Below are positions 24,094 to 34,631 of a stretch of 64,000 bases of DNA, in pieces. A program made the position numbers and the translations under genes. How positions within the stretch are numbered: position 1 is the stretch's first letter; the number at the start of each line of letters is the position of its first letter. The stretch is taken from assembly GCA_033439765.1 (NCBI GenBank), contig JAULSN010000006.1:1612001-1676000 (forward strand), written 5' to 3'. Under the pieces are notes generated by a model. It ran no database searches, was not told the DNA's origin, and saw nothing but the letters and a program-made list of their open reading frames with translations. Source of the stretch: Lasiosphaeria ovina. Lineage: Eukaryota > Ascomycota > Sordariomycetes > Sordariales > Lasiosphaeriaceae.

Positions 24094-25226
24094 GCACGAG
24101 AAACGTCGCCATTTACCATTACCCTCGCCGGGATGGCGTCTCGGTCTACTTGGTTGATACTCCAGGGTTTGACGACACCTACAAGACGGACACCGATATA
24201 CTGCGGGATATTTCGCATTGGGTCAATCGCTCGTACGAAGACCGCGTCCTGCTCTCGGGGATCATCTACCTTCATCGCATTTCCGACGCAAGGGTGGGGG
24301 GATCTGGCATGCGAAGCCTGCGAATGTTCAAGAAACTCGTTGGCGAGGACAACCTAGGCAACATTGTCCTTGCCAGTACAATGTGGAGCATGGTGCCAGA
24401 TCTCAATGTCGCGGTTGCGCGGGAGGCGGAACTGCAGAACAAGGACGAGTTTTGGGGCCAAATGGTCAAGAATGGGAGCCGAGTCTTTCGGCAAGACCGT
24501 GGCGCCGAGTCGGCCGCCGAGATCGTGCAGGACATCGTCGCTAACCGCAAGCGAATGGTCCTCGATATCCAGCGGGATATGGTCGACAGGAGCCTTCCCC
24601 TGGATCAAACTGCAGCCGGCAAGGAGGTGCAAGGGGAGATGGCCAAGCAGCGGGCCGAGTACGAGAGGAGATTGGCAAATGTTCGTGAGGAGATGCACGA
24701 GGCCATCCGAAACCAGGACAAGGAGCACCAAACGGAACTCGAGAACCTACAAAGGGACCTGGGGGCACAGCTTCGCTCTAACGAGCACGCTATAGAGAGG
24801 CTGAAGTCGGGCAAGGACGAGATCCGCCGCGAGATGGAGGCGAAGTGGGAGGAGGAGCGCCAGGCCCTCACCAGACAATTCGAAGCTCAGCAAGCCGCCC
24901 GTGAACAGGAGCGGGAAGCTCGTGAGGAGGAGAAGCACCAGGCCCTCATTAGACAATTCGAAGCTCAGCAGGCTGCTCGCGAGGAGGAGGGGCGTCGAGC
25001 CCTCATACAACAGAAAGCCCAGCAGGCTGCTCGCGGGGAGGAATGGCGAGCTCGCGAAGAGGCTCAGCGCCGGCGTAAAGAGAAAGACCGGCGGCGCGTG
25101 GAGGAGGAGCTGTTTTACAATCTCATTTATACTAACCCTTGCCACTTCTACGGTCCGCCGCCGCCGCCGCCGCCGCCCCCGCAGATGTTTTACACATTAT
25201 GCCAACCGCGCCAATGGTACTGGTAG
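24094..25226 (+). CDS. AIG1/GIMAP-like P-loop GTPase (copy 3), 3' part after the insertion
   Basis: Begins after the ctcggctcag acceptor at 24093. Joined to 15881 it restores the motif SCTRNV, with frame kept, for a total of about 468-486 residues. It shows G3 (VDTPGFDD), a G4-like TMWSMV, and then a coiled coil of more than 150 residues. The coiled coil holds three copies of an ALxRQFEAQQAAREEE-type repeat, followed by a basic stretch and a run of nine prolines near the C-terminus. The exon has no stop or frameshift, so the gene is intact apart from the insert in its intron. Whether an 8.2 kb intron can be spliced in this fungus is unknown. Confidence 0.82.
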
Positions 25227-25474
25227 TTTAATTCCTCTATCATGTTTTGCGAAGAGTGGGACTGTATTTTTGTTTACGGGGGTGTGGTCAAATCAACAAA
25301 TTGAATAATAGGACTCCCCGATCAATAATACACCGTGCAATATAACTCTGCGTGAGCCGCCGTCAGCTCCCAGTTCATCTAGGTTGGTCAAGGCTGCTTA
25401 CCATAGGATATGGATGTGACCTAATTGCGAGCAGGCCTGCTAGGTTATATGCGGAAAGGACCAAGTAATAACTA

Positions 25475-25668
25475 ACATTTTTGATAAGCGAGATGAACAG
25501 GCAAGCGAGCTGAACACTCTAACAAAATTCTGTGGTAGTATGTAAGCGAAAAATAGTTAAGTGATTGTTAGTGGCTTTATCAATTTCTTATCGTCTGTTT
25601 GCGTGCAGATCACCAAGTTTTGTTAGTGTTCAACTCGCTTGTCTGTTCAAGCCGCTTACCAAATACGT
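25475..25668. mobile_element. Degenerate MITE with Fot1-like tandem-repeat ends
   Basis: 194 bp flanked by TA. The ends (about 25475-25528 and 25616-25668) are imperfect inverted repeats. Each holds two copies of a unit like aagcgagctgaacac, the same architecture as the 43 bp ends of the Fot1-like element (aagcgagtgtcgca twice). The right end, read outward, even shares the terminal TAACGT. Mismatches are mostly transitions. It is probably a RIP-mutated non-autonomous member of a related family. Confidence 0.65.
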
Positions 25669-26114
25669 TATGTTGAATACTTGTAATAGGATATTTGTAC
25701 GATGTTTTTTTGTTTTGGTTAGAAAATGAGTAAGTTTGTATATACTTGTCAAAAACACTGCAACTTAGAAAGATTGGTGGAAAGGATGGATTGTAACGGT
25801 GTTGATTATAATTATTGCTTGTGTTCTCTCTGTCTTATCTGCAGCTCTCTGGCAGAGCTAGAGAGCCTCTATTATAGCTGCGTTGGTGGCAAGGCTGGTG
25901 GCGAATGGTGGCCCACACCAGTTGAACTGATTGCGCTAAGTCAGCTCGTATAGCTACTCCTTCCTTCCTCGGTCATCTAGACCTTTCCTTTCTGACAGGA
26001 GTTGATAGGATGTAACGTCTATTGTGTAGATATGTTCAGTGCCTTATTGACTGAATGAAGTACGGCTCGGTTAGAATTGGGGAGAAAGAAGGATAAAGAG
26101 CCAGGAATGTTGGA

Positions 26115-26230
26115 AATAAGCAAGCCAGGGAGGTGCGGTGTGTTTATCAAGACCCGGTGACTTATCGGTCAAGTGGCTGGTACCTAAGTCTAGGCTTGCT
26201 GGTCAAGGTACAAGACTGTATTCCAGCATA
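26115..26230 (+). repeat. Dispersed degenerate repeat, copy 2
   Basis: Matches the reverse complement of 2450-2580 (see there). It lies about 65 bp beyond the stop of the HET gene. Confidence 0.6.
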
Positions 26231-26294
26231 AAATTAGTTCCGGCAATCATCTTATATAGGGTTAATCTCTCTGATCTGATAATGGGAGCTAGAA

Positions 26295-28742
26295 TCACTT
26301 CAAGGTTATCCTTCTCTTCGAACCCGTATCCCACTCCCGCAACGCACTCTCCCCTCCTTGCCCGTCGTAATACCGTACTTTCAGAAGGCCTTTCCGATAG
26401 GATACTCCCTCCACGGTATCGGTACAGACTATCAGGCAGATGATGGCGTCAGGCTCGAGGCGCTCAAACATGTCTATCCGACGCTTCTTGGCTCTGGTGC
26501 TCTTCCTGTCCGCGGCCTGTATGGCTCTGAAGATCTCCTGGCGCGGCTCCCCGTACGTGCCCAACACCACGCACTCGTACTCCCTGCTCGTCAGCTTCTG
26601 GTACAGCATCTCCATCGACGTGGGTCCCGCTGAGAGGTGCACGTCCAACATGGCACGACCGTATGACAGCAGCTGCTCGGGGTTGAGGACGTACGCGTCG
26701 AACTGCAGCGACTCGGCGTTTAGGAGCTCTCGTATGAGGTATTGCTTGTACCGCGAGAAATCCTGCAGCGACTCGTAGTTCCTGGAGTGGCCGTCTGGAA
26801 ATCCTATGGTTACGGAGCCGCTGAGGAGACTGGTCCAGCAGTAAGGGAGGTCGTTCCGGCTCTGCATCTGCCCGAACCATCCGGCCCACGACCAGGACGG
26901 AAAGCCACGTCGACGCTGTGGCTTCGGATTGTCGTGCGGAGTCCATCGTAGCTGCGTCCCCGGTTTGCCGGACCGAGAGGCCGGTTTGAACTGTCGTGGG
27001 AAGTCGCCGTTGAAGTTGTCTACTCGGTGTGACCAGGCCAGGGCGTAGCTGAGGTGGTCGAGTCCTTCCTGCTGGTTGTGTGGCAGGTTTGCGATGGGGA
27101 ATGGGATGGCGATTCCAGCCACGCTCGCTATCTTGGCGGTCGTCTTGGCATAGAATCGGGCGATGGCCGCAAAGGCATTGAGGACGTCGTCTTTGTTAGT
27201 CAGCTCTCGTTTGGTGTATTGTAGGATTTGGTGCTGACATCGGCGGATGGTGTCAACCTTTCGGTGGTTTGCCTTGTTCTGCCTCACGTCGAGATGTGAG
27301 TATTGATTTGAGTTCCCGCACACGAATTGACCTGCGCGGTGATAGGCCCTAAAGCGCTGGCCTGTATTGATGTGGATGACGTCGAGGTTGCTCTTGAAGG
27401 ACTCTGCACAGTTCATGGCGTTGCACTCGAAATAGATTTGATGGTTGGTGAAGAAGAGACGGCGAGTCGAGAATAGTCCTTCCTGATACGTCCATGCTCT
27501 GGTCGACCATTTGGACCGCTTGATGGACTCGTGCGGGTCGGGCATGGTCGATATGAACCGGTAACGTCCGCTGCGACACTCTCGTTGACCGAGGCGAGGC
27601 GTTGAGCTTACTCCGGGCAGCCCGGCGTTCGAGTCGTCTCCCAATGCAAATATTGCTATCTGCGATCCGGCGTAGATGTCTCCCATACGGCTGAACTGCT
27701 CTCGCTGCTCTTGTTCGTTATTCTGATCAATACAATACTTGTCGACCCAGAGGTAGCGGTATCGCAGGGTTTTGGTCACCTCGACGGCATCTCGAATGGT
27801 CAGAGGGATGTGTCTTGGGAGGTGTAAGACCGGCCTCGTGCTCCCTGGCCTTGGTGCAGCGGCGGCTTGAGCTTCGCTTTGACCCGAGATTCCCGGTGGC
27901 CCCCAGACGTAGCTTAGAGCAACGTACTTGTCGCCGGGTTGGTATTCTCGAATGTCCAGATTTTCAGATTTGCAGTCGATGACCCTCATTCCCCTCACCT
28001 CTGGTGGTTTTGGGTTGCAACGGTTGCGGTGGCGCTTACAGGTCCGCAACCAGGAGAGAACCGGTTTTTCGTTGAATTTTCTAGGGACTTGCTGAGGCTG
28101 GAGGACCTTGGATTCCGGACGCCCATCGGGCAAAACCACAACCATACCCCTTGCGGCTATGTGCTCCAAAAGCCCTTCTCTCCATCTCGGCGCGATGGGG
28201 ACGACGGCAATGTGATATGGAGCTTCGTGGTTCCGGAGCACGTTTCTCGAAGTCTGATAATCGCTGACGTGGTGAACATACCGGAGATTGGGGAAGACGT
28301 GTATTCGGTCTCCAAGATCGTCTCGTACCTTCCCCTCAATCCAACGCCGGCTCTCTATGAAGCCTGCTATCCAAGGGGCGTACAGCTGGCGGCAGAGTGT
28401 GCAGGTGTTGTGGGGAGAGAGTTTTCGATAGCGTCTGCCCACGTCGACGAAGGGCCGACCTTTCCAGGTGAAGCGCAGCTTTTCGTTTACCACTTTTTCG
28501 ATCCCGTCCCAGGATATCTTTGAACACTCGGCACAGAGCTGGTTGGTTGACAATGGCAGAGATGTCTGACAATGACGTTTGGTCGCGGGACCGCGAATGT
28601 TCTCGCAGTTGTCGTCCAATTCAAGTGTCCTCTTCCCTAACACTGAATGCGAACTTGAGCCGGCTCTCCTGTTCGGGACGTTGCTGGCCTGGTGGCTTAC
28701 AGCCACCTGAGCCGATAGGACATTGACTGCGTTGTTCGGCAT
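26295..28742 (-). CDS. HET-domain protein
   Basis: One uninterrupted 815-residue frame. The three hallmark HET blocks are present: YVALSYVWG (273-281), YLWVDKYCIDQN (330-341) and WSTRAWTYQEGLFSTRRLFF (from 412), with the IYAGSQIAIFALGDD segment between. The N-terminus carries CxxC pairs (LCAECSKI and CTLCRQL), as in many HET proteins, and basic clusters. HET domains resemble TIR folds and trigger heterokaryon-incompatibility cell death; which partner it senses cannot be told. It is convergent with GTPase copy 3 and about 19 kb from the NLR. A start a few codons downstream is possible, but the first ATG is the simplest choice. Confidence 0.93.
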   Translation of the reverse strand: MPNNAVNVLSAQVAVSHQASNVPNRRAGSSSHSVLGKRTLELDDNCENIRGPATKRHCQTSLPLSTNQLCAECSKISWDGIEKVVNEKLRFTWKGRPFVDVGRRYRKLSPHNTCTLCRQLYAPWIAGFIESRRWIEGKVRDDLGDRIHVFPNLRYVHHVSDYQTSRNVLRNHEAPYHIAVVPIAPRWREGLLEHIAARGMVVVLPDGRPESKVLQPQQVPRKFNEKPVLSWLRTCKRHRNRCNPKPPEVRGMRVIDCKSENLDIREYQPGDKYVALSYVWGPPGISGQSEAQAAAAPRPGSTRPVLHLPRHIPLTIRDAVEVTKTLRYRYLWVDKYCIDQNNEQEQREQFSRMGDIYAGSQIAIFALGDDSNAGLPGVSSTPRLGQRECRSGRYRFISTMPDPHESIKRSKWSTRAWTYQEGLFSTRRLFFTNHQIYFECNAMNCAESFKSNLDVIHINTGQRFRAYHRAGQFVCGNSNQYSHLDVRQNKANHRKVDTIRRCQHQILQYTKRELTNKDDVLNAFAAIARFYAKTTAKIASVAGIAIPFPIANLPHNQQEGLDHLSYALAWSHRVDNFNGDFPRQFKPASRSGKPGTQLRWTPHDNPKPQRRRGFPSWSWAGWFGQMQSRNDLPYCWTSLLSGSVTIGFPDGHSRNYESLQDFSRYKQYLIRELLNAESLQFDAYVLNPEQLLSYGRAMLDVHLSAGPTSMEMLYQKLTSREYECVVLGTYGEPRQEIFRAIQAADRKSTRAKKRRIDMFERLEPDAIICLIVCTDTVEGVSYRKGLLKVRYYDGQGGESALREWDTGSKRRITLK

Positions 28743-29207
28743 TGTGTCGTGTGTGCATGGTTTGTTCTGGGTAATTAGTCGCTACTAATGTTGCGAGAAC
28801 AACGGTCATCGATTCACATTTTAATTGTGGAAATGAATCTCTCTAGCAATGGATTCTGGCTATGACTCACAGAGCAGACTTCAATAAGCAAAGGCGGGAC
28901 GGCCCGAGTGTGTCTAAACCAAAGTGGGACAGCCAAGGCAACTGTGCCGCAGCCTGACGTCGATGAACCTGGGGGGAAACTTGGTATGAACCAATCACAT
29001 GGAGCTCAAGGCACACTGCGACCCAATTTTTGGGGGCTCTCCTATCATGTTCACTCAGATTATATGGGCTGAAAACTCCCTGTTGCGACCCCCACCACAG
29101 AAGCACTTTATGACCTGCTCTCTCTTGGATCCAAGGACTAGTAAAGCATTGATGCCTTTTATCATGCTAAGCGTGGGAGCTTGGCGCTGTTCGTATTGCA
29201 AACACCC
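28743..29207. other. Intergenic region upstream of the HET gene
   Basis: Holds the HET promoter. No gene, repeat or known motif was recognised. Confidence 0.4.
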
Positions 29208-29519
29208 CTACCTTGAACTCCGACTTGATGAGCGATGATAGTTTCGGACCTTCAGTGAGCCGTCGTATGTGGGTATTTCCGTTGCAGTGCCCAGTCTTGT
29301 GTCTCTCGAAAAGGTCGCAATTTCGTGAAATCCACGGCCATCAGCAAGGTCTTCTGCAGCGGTCCCGCGAAATGTGCAAGCGTTCAAGTCATCACCGTGT
29401 TGAACGAGGAGCTTGACTACCTCAATATGTCCTCCCTGGGCCGCTACATGAAGTGCTGTGCGGTCTCTCAGAGATTGTTCGTTGACGTCGGTATTCCCTC
29501 GCTGCAGCATCTTCAACAC
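29208..29519 (-). pseudogene. Ankyrin-repeat gene fragment
   Basis: Encodes one good ankyrin repeat (DRTALHVAAQGGHIEVVKLL) and the start of another, then a tail unlike the family ending at a stop. The same frame extends upstream to about 29600 through an ankyrin-like segment (LQAACEVGDTGLVLKMLQRG), but no convincing start or first exon was found. It is probably the remnant of a larger ankyrin protein; a short functional gene is not excluded. It is unrelated in sequence to the homogenised array of the NLR. Confidence 0.5.
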
Positions 29520-29810
29520 CAGCCCAGTATCTCCGACCTCGCATGCTGCTTGGAGTCTCGTCGCTGTGCGCGTGACACGTATCGGCCGAAGGCGGCGAAT
29601 ACAAAGCTTTGGAAAGACAAGCGATTATCTGGTCATCGGCTTGCTGATGCAAGAGGGGAGCTTACGGTCGGCTCGTCTGCGCCATCTGGGGGTGTCCGTT
29701 AGAATCTGACCGGGTGCTTCAGGGTCGGAGATGACGAGAGGGATAAAGACGGGAACAAGATCCTCTTTCAGTGACATTCTTGCCGTCTCTCGTACATCGC
29801 TGATGCTCGC

Positions 29811-30785
29811 TCAAAGGCTGTATCGACCCCTTTTCCGCAACAGATACTTGACGAGCTCTGACGCAGACGTCGGGGCCCTTTGTTCTGCGTACTTGCCGCC
29901 AACAAGAGGCGCGACGGCGCTGAAGTACCCCTCAAAGAGAGACACGTGCTTTGATCTGGAAAGCTCTAGAAGCGATCCGGGCGGCCGATAGGCCTCGGGC
30001 TTGATCGCGCCGAGGTTGACCTGAATGCTTGGATCGCTTCTCTTGTACAACCCGGGCTGGGACACAAGAGGGCCCGGAGTGCTATTGCCGCCGCTTGTGA
30101 TGGAGATTTGAGAGCACGAGAGGCAGAATTGGGCCTTGTTGGCCTGCATCGCCATGTGTAGGGGGACATGTTCCACGCGGAGGAGGTACTCTCCACTGGG
30201 TGTGCCCGTCGGGATGGTGGCATTGACGGCGGTGTAAGCATCTAGAGAGGGAAAAGGGGTTAGGTCGATGCCTGCCAGATTCGGAACAAACAAGAAATAA
30301 AAGGGATATCTCACTCTGGCCCGGCCAAGTGAGCTGCTTGTTCTTGTCGATGGTGGGCATTGTCGTGGCAATTTTTAACCAAGCTGCACCCGATCCGTCC
30401 CATTTTGTTACAGATGAGCGCGCAGGGACTTTGGCTAGATAATAATGTGTCAGGCCGGGGTGGTTGATCTGCTGCGTTGAGACATAGTGAATTGTAGAGC
30501 CAGCTAGAACCGTTGCTATGTTAGCCGCGGTTCGAGACGAGTAGCATCGGATGTCGTTGCTCGTCGGGTTCTCGTTCTCGATGCCTTGCTTGCTTCGCGG
30601 GTTTTTGGTCGAGCGGGTGACCGACCAGTCTTTATCTTCGGGCTTTCCATTGACAACGAGTCTCGGGAACGTGTCTGGTTCACAGAGTCTGCAAAGATCG
30701 AACGAGATAATCAGGCAGGAACAAACGCACAATACGCGTCAGCGACAGCTGCAGCAAGCAGCAAGCCAGAAAAGAACTTCATCAT
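29811..30785 (-). CDS. AA9-type LPMO homologue lacking the N-terminal histidine
   Basis: Three exons, 30785-30731, 30674-30315 and 30241-29811 (introns 56 and 73 bp), give 281 residues. A signal peptide ([17 protein letters not shown]) ends in an AxA cleavage motif. The mature chain matches AA9: [23 protein letters not shown] with the second copper His, [33 protein letters not shown] and [13 protein letters not shown]9 enzymes cleave cellulose oxidatively with a copper held by the N-terminal His. In the best gene model the first residue is Tyr (codon TAT, one C-to-T change from CAT). An alternative splice choice also gives no His. The axial Tyr of QFYLSC is Cys. It is therefore unlikely to be a normal LPMO. 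Confidence 0.85.
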
Positions 30786-30915
30786 TGCCTCGTTGCTCTC
30801 CAAGATCTGGGAGTGGAATCAGAGTAGGCGGACAACAAGGGTTCTCTGAATTGGCGACGACATTTGCTTATATCATCAAATGGCTGCTGCTCAGCTTCGG
30901 CATATTACTTTAAGC

Positions 30916-31302
30916 TTGGCACACAGACAATATGTGCCGCGGTCTAGACTGCTGTTTTTGGCGGGCACGTAGCCTCAAGTTTCAGCAGTCTGGCGCCTCA
31001 ATAAGTACATGTCGGGCGGGCACATATCCTCTCGGTATTAACAGTACCCGTATAGTACTAAACCCCTCGTACATACGTAAGCGCTACATGCCTCTAATCC
31101 TTAGGTTAGCGGGAAGCCGAGCTTATAGCAGTTTATACTTACAGCGATAAAAGCCACGAGTTGTGAGTTGTGAGTCATGAGCTAAGGCGCGAGGTCTCAA
31201 TTAACTACGAGAGTTCACTCTTTGTTGCCGGCTTATCGCGGTCTGCAAATTGGGGACACTTCTGTTAGTGACACGGCGAAAGAGACATACGGGCTCTGCA
31301 TC
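30916..31302. repeat. Dispersed repeat A fragment and flanking repeat DNA
   Basis: The part at about 30955-31020 (tttttggcgggcacgtagcctcaagtttcagcag and on) matches 10800-10870 with transitions. The remainder up to the solo LTR has no supported gene and looks like repeat remnants. Confidence 0.55.
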
Positions 31303-31471
31303 TGTTGGAATCACCAGGGTACCGGTACTGGAATCAACAGGGCGATACTGCGCCTAGAGCTGGTGGTTCAAGTGATGGATTCGTTGCGTGTGTCTAGGTC
31401 TTGTTGCCCTGAGCAGGCGGCCGTAGGCTGAGCTGCAGGGCCCCTTGGCTGACTAGCGCGTCATTCCAACA
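31303..31471. mobile_element. Solo LTR related to the copia element
   Basis: Starts TGTTGGAATCACCAGGGTAC and ends ..TTCCAACA like the full LTRs, but is 169 bp long with an internal deletion of about 77 bp. Flanked by a perfect 5 bp target duplication GCATC (31298-31302 and 31472-31476). This marks an older insertion that lost its interior by LTR recombination. Confidence 0.9.
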
Positions 31472-31650
31472 GCATCAAATAGGAGGACGACGGTGCTTGA
31501 AGACCTGCTATTGGACTAGACGTCCACGTCCAACCCCGGCCCTGTAGGCCTCACAGGATCACCAAAACCCCTCATCTCTTGATCTCTCGGAGTTTTTGTG
31601 CGCAAGTTGTTGCGATTTCCATCTCTGTTCCACAGTGATCAAGGTCGACG

Positions 31651-31777
31651 ATGGCGCATCTCAACCAGTACCAGCACTTCGTGCCCAAATTCCTCCTCCG
31701 CAACTTTGCTCACCCCTACAGCCCTGAAAATGTCGAGGGTGGGCCGCGAAGACGACGGAAAGGAGGAGGAGGCGGCG

Positions 31778-31808
<31 letters not shown>

Positions 31809-34387
31809 ACCACGGCGAAAGCCGGAGAAGGGCATGTACCGCGGCGACCCCGTAGTCCGCCATCTGGACCTAACAACCGATCCGGCCGTCATCTGCGAGA
31901 AGCCGCTCGCGCGGGTCCTCGGCCGGATCAACATGTACAAGGACACATCCCAGCGCCCGGAGCAGCAGCAGCACATCGAGACGCTGCTGAGCAAACTCGA
32001 ATCGCACGCCAGCGGCATCTTCAGGAGGATCACCACCGCTTTCGCGAAGGGCGAGCCCGAGCTGTGCATCACACGCGACGAGCGGAACCTCTTGCGCAAG
32101 TTCCTCTTCATCCTCAAATATCGCAACGCGGGCTTTTACGAGCGCTTCCACCATCAGAGCGAGGGCGACTATGATGCTGACGACCGCGAGGAAATGCGCG
32201 CTTACATGGCTCAGAAGGGATTCGCTCGGCCGCTGGACGTGTGGTTTGACAACATCAAGGCCATTATAGAGCTCGATATGGATGCTGAGCTGAAGTGGAT
32301 GGGCGTGCTGCAAGAGCGCATATATCCGGTCGACGCCACGTAAGTTCTGCCCATTGTCCTTGTCTCCCTCGCAAGTGAAGATTTGCATGCTATTTGTGAG
32401 ACTAGCCGCTATCAATTAACATAAAATTCATGAAAACACCAGAGGCTTCATCATCCACGTCCAGTCCTGCTACATGGCCATCATCACGCCCTCCGACCCG
32501 GCTGACGAGTTCATCCTCACCGACGGCAGCTACTCCGTCCACGAGGGCCCGACCCAGGTAGCGCAGGACGCCGACACGGGCCAGGTTCTCGACGGGGGCT
32601 ACATGCCGCTGCACGAGTTCGCGCCCGTGTCGCCCAAGCTGATGATTGTGCTCCGCAGCGTCCTTCTGCCCGACTCTCTCGAAGACGCGCAGTCGCCACG
32701 CATCCACATGCAGCGCGCCTTCTACAGGTTCATGGCGCTCGACTCGGTCCACGGCTTCGGCGCCGGCTCGCTGCTGCACGACCTGCCCATCGCCAAGGCC
32801 GGGAACAGCTACTCGCGAGTGCAGCGCGGCCCCAGCGGCAGCCGGCTGGTGCTGTTGCCGGGCGAGGACGGGACCCGGAAGCCGGAGCACAAGTTCTATT
32901 TCCCGTTCGTCAAGGTCGAGAGGGTGCACGTAGACACCATCAACGCGATCCTGCTCGAGAATTGCCACACCAGGTGCACGAGTGTCGTGTTCGAGTCGCA
33001 GGATAGCTTCGCGCGGACGCTCGAGGCGTTTCTGTCCGCCGACTCCAGGCTGAGCAACGAGATCATGGGCGAAGATGCGGACGCGCGCGAGGCCATGATG
33101 AAGAAGTTTGCTGACGTATCTAAAAGGCTGGGGTCCACGAAACAGGCGTTCTGGACGCGGGTCGAGCCGGCTAGAGTGAAGGACGTCGGGGCGTGGAAGC
33201 TGAGCTTCAAACATGGCGAGAGCGCTGCGGAAGCGGACACGCCATCTAGAGTGGCGCCAACGGCGGGGGAAGAGGAAGAGACAGTGGATTTAAAGGTGCC
33301 GAGGATGAAAAGAAAGAGCAAACTAGCAAGACTAGGAAAGAAATCGCCACCAGATGACGGCCATCCTAAGCTTATGGAGGCTTATACGATTCTAGGTTTA
33401 CCATCTCCCTTCTTCTACGCTTTCTTCTTATCCAGTATTCTTTTTATATGAACTGACCAATATTGGCCCTTTCTATCCTATAGGCGGCTCCTGGGATACT
33501 TTATTTTACGACGTGGACCAGTGCAGCCGGATGTGGAAACTCCGTGTCAAAATCGACTCGTGGTCCCAGGGCGTTGCCGAAGAGATCCGCCAGCGCAATA
33601 GGCACCTATTAGAGGAGGCATACTTACTTTCGCCCCCCCAGCGATTATGGATGTATATAATGTCTATCCGCTACATCATGGTCGGAACACCGCCCGTACG
33701 GGAAGAGGACCGAGTCAAGATTGATACGTCCGGGCCGGAAGATACCATTGCAAGAGGTATGTTAATTATTCTCTATTTGATTCATGAAAGTATGAAGCCA
33801 TGCTTATGATAATAACAGCCCGCCATCTTGTTCGGCCGAATAGTCACAACCGATTGATGTGGATCACCGCAATGAACGATATCGATATGAGGCGGCAGCT
33901 TTCGACACACATATGGGCCGCCGTCACATTTGACTTTCGAGGAATCGAAACATTTTACCTTCTGAAAAACCTTGTTTTCGAACGGCCAGGTAAGTCATCT
34001 ACAACTGCTATCGCTAGGAATAAAAGTTAATTACCAACGGCACAGGATCCATACGAAACTGCGGTATGTCTCTCTCTGTTTTTCAATCCTATGATATCAT
34101 GTATCCTGGCTGATTGCTTGTTTGCAGGCATCCCGGAGATTGAGGATATGGCTCGGAAGGCACAGCTCAAGGTCCTCCACTACGCACTATACAAACAGCC
34201 ACAGCAAAACCCGCTGTTCGACATCTTCGACGAAGGGGAAAAGATCGAGATTATGACACGAATGATTGTAAGAATTCATAGCATGCTGGCCGAAAAACTT
34301 AGCAAGACGCTATTCCCCGAGTTGAATAGGGTTCTATTCGATATCACGTATCCTACTCCTCCCCCGGGGTGGTTTCGAATGCGATAG
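31651..34387 (+). CDS. DUF4238 family protein
   Basis: Six exons deduced from frame and splice signals: 31651-32339, 32443-33395, 33484-33756, 33819-33989, 34046-34063 and 34128-34387, in total 787 residues. The N-terminus shows the DUF4238 hallmark QHFVPKFLLRNF. A Gly/Ser low-complexity insert (GGC and AGC codon runs) follows at residues 38-51. The middle part has the YRF-rich region typical of the family, and the C-terminal third is helical. Exon 5 is only 18 nt; skipping it also keeps frame (18 is a multiple of 3), so it could be optional. Function unknown; related bacterial proteins occur in defence-rich loci, which is only suggestive. The last intron boundaries are less certain than the first three. 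Confidence 0.8.
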
Positions 34388-34486
34388 TCTAGGATTCTAG
34401 TTATACGCTATGAATTTGTATGAGAAAATGTATCCGAAGCTAGGATAGAAGGTAACTAGGTGCTAGAACTCGGATAAGAATGAACG

Positions 34487-34631
34487 ATTTGAGCGAATCT
34501 ACGGTCCCGAGCTTCAATTACCGTATTTGGAAGTATATTGACGTTGGCTACGGCGGCGAGGTGCAATTGCGGTACAACTGCGTTGCCAGCGCTTGGAGCG
34601 GGGCAGCCAGCGAATGTGGTAATTTTGGCTG
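34487..34631 (+). repeat. Dispersed repeat A, copy 2
   Basis: Close match to 10671-10815, differing mainly by C/T and G/A. An 85-residue open frame runs through it, but the other copy has a stop at the equivalent Trp position (cgcttagagc against cgcttggagc), so coding is doubtful. Confidence 0.65.

Larger units (their letters stand above)
25227..26294. other. Intergenic region with MITE and repeat copy
   Basis: Between the convergent ends of GTPase copy 3 and the HET gene. It holds a MITE and one copy of a dispersed repeat (separate entries). The rest is AT-rich with no supported gene. Confidence 0.5.

Noticed and set aside
32402..33214. A 270-residue minus-strand open frame
   Set aside because: Lies opposite GC-rich exon 2 of the DUF4238 gene and has no features of its own.
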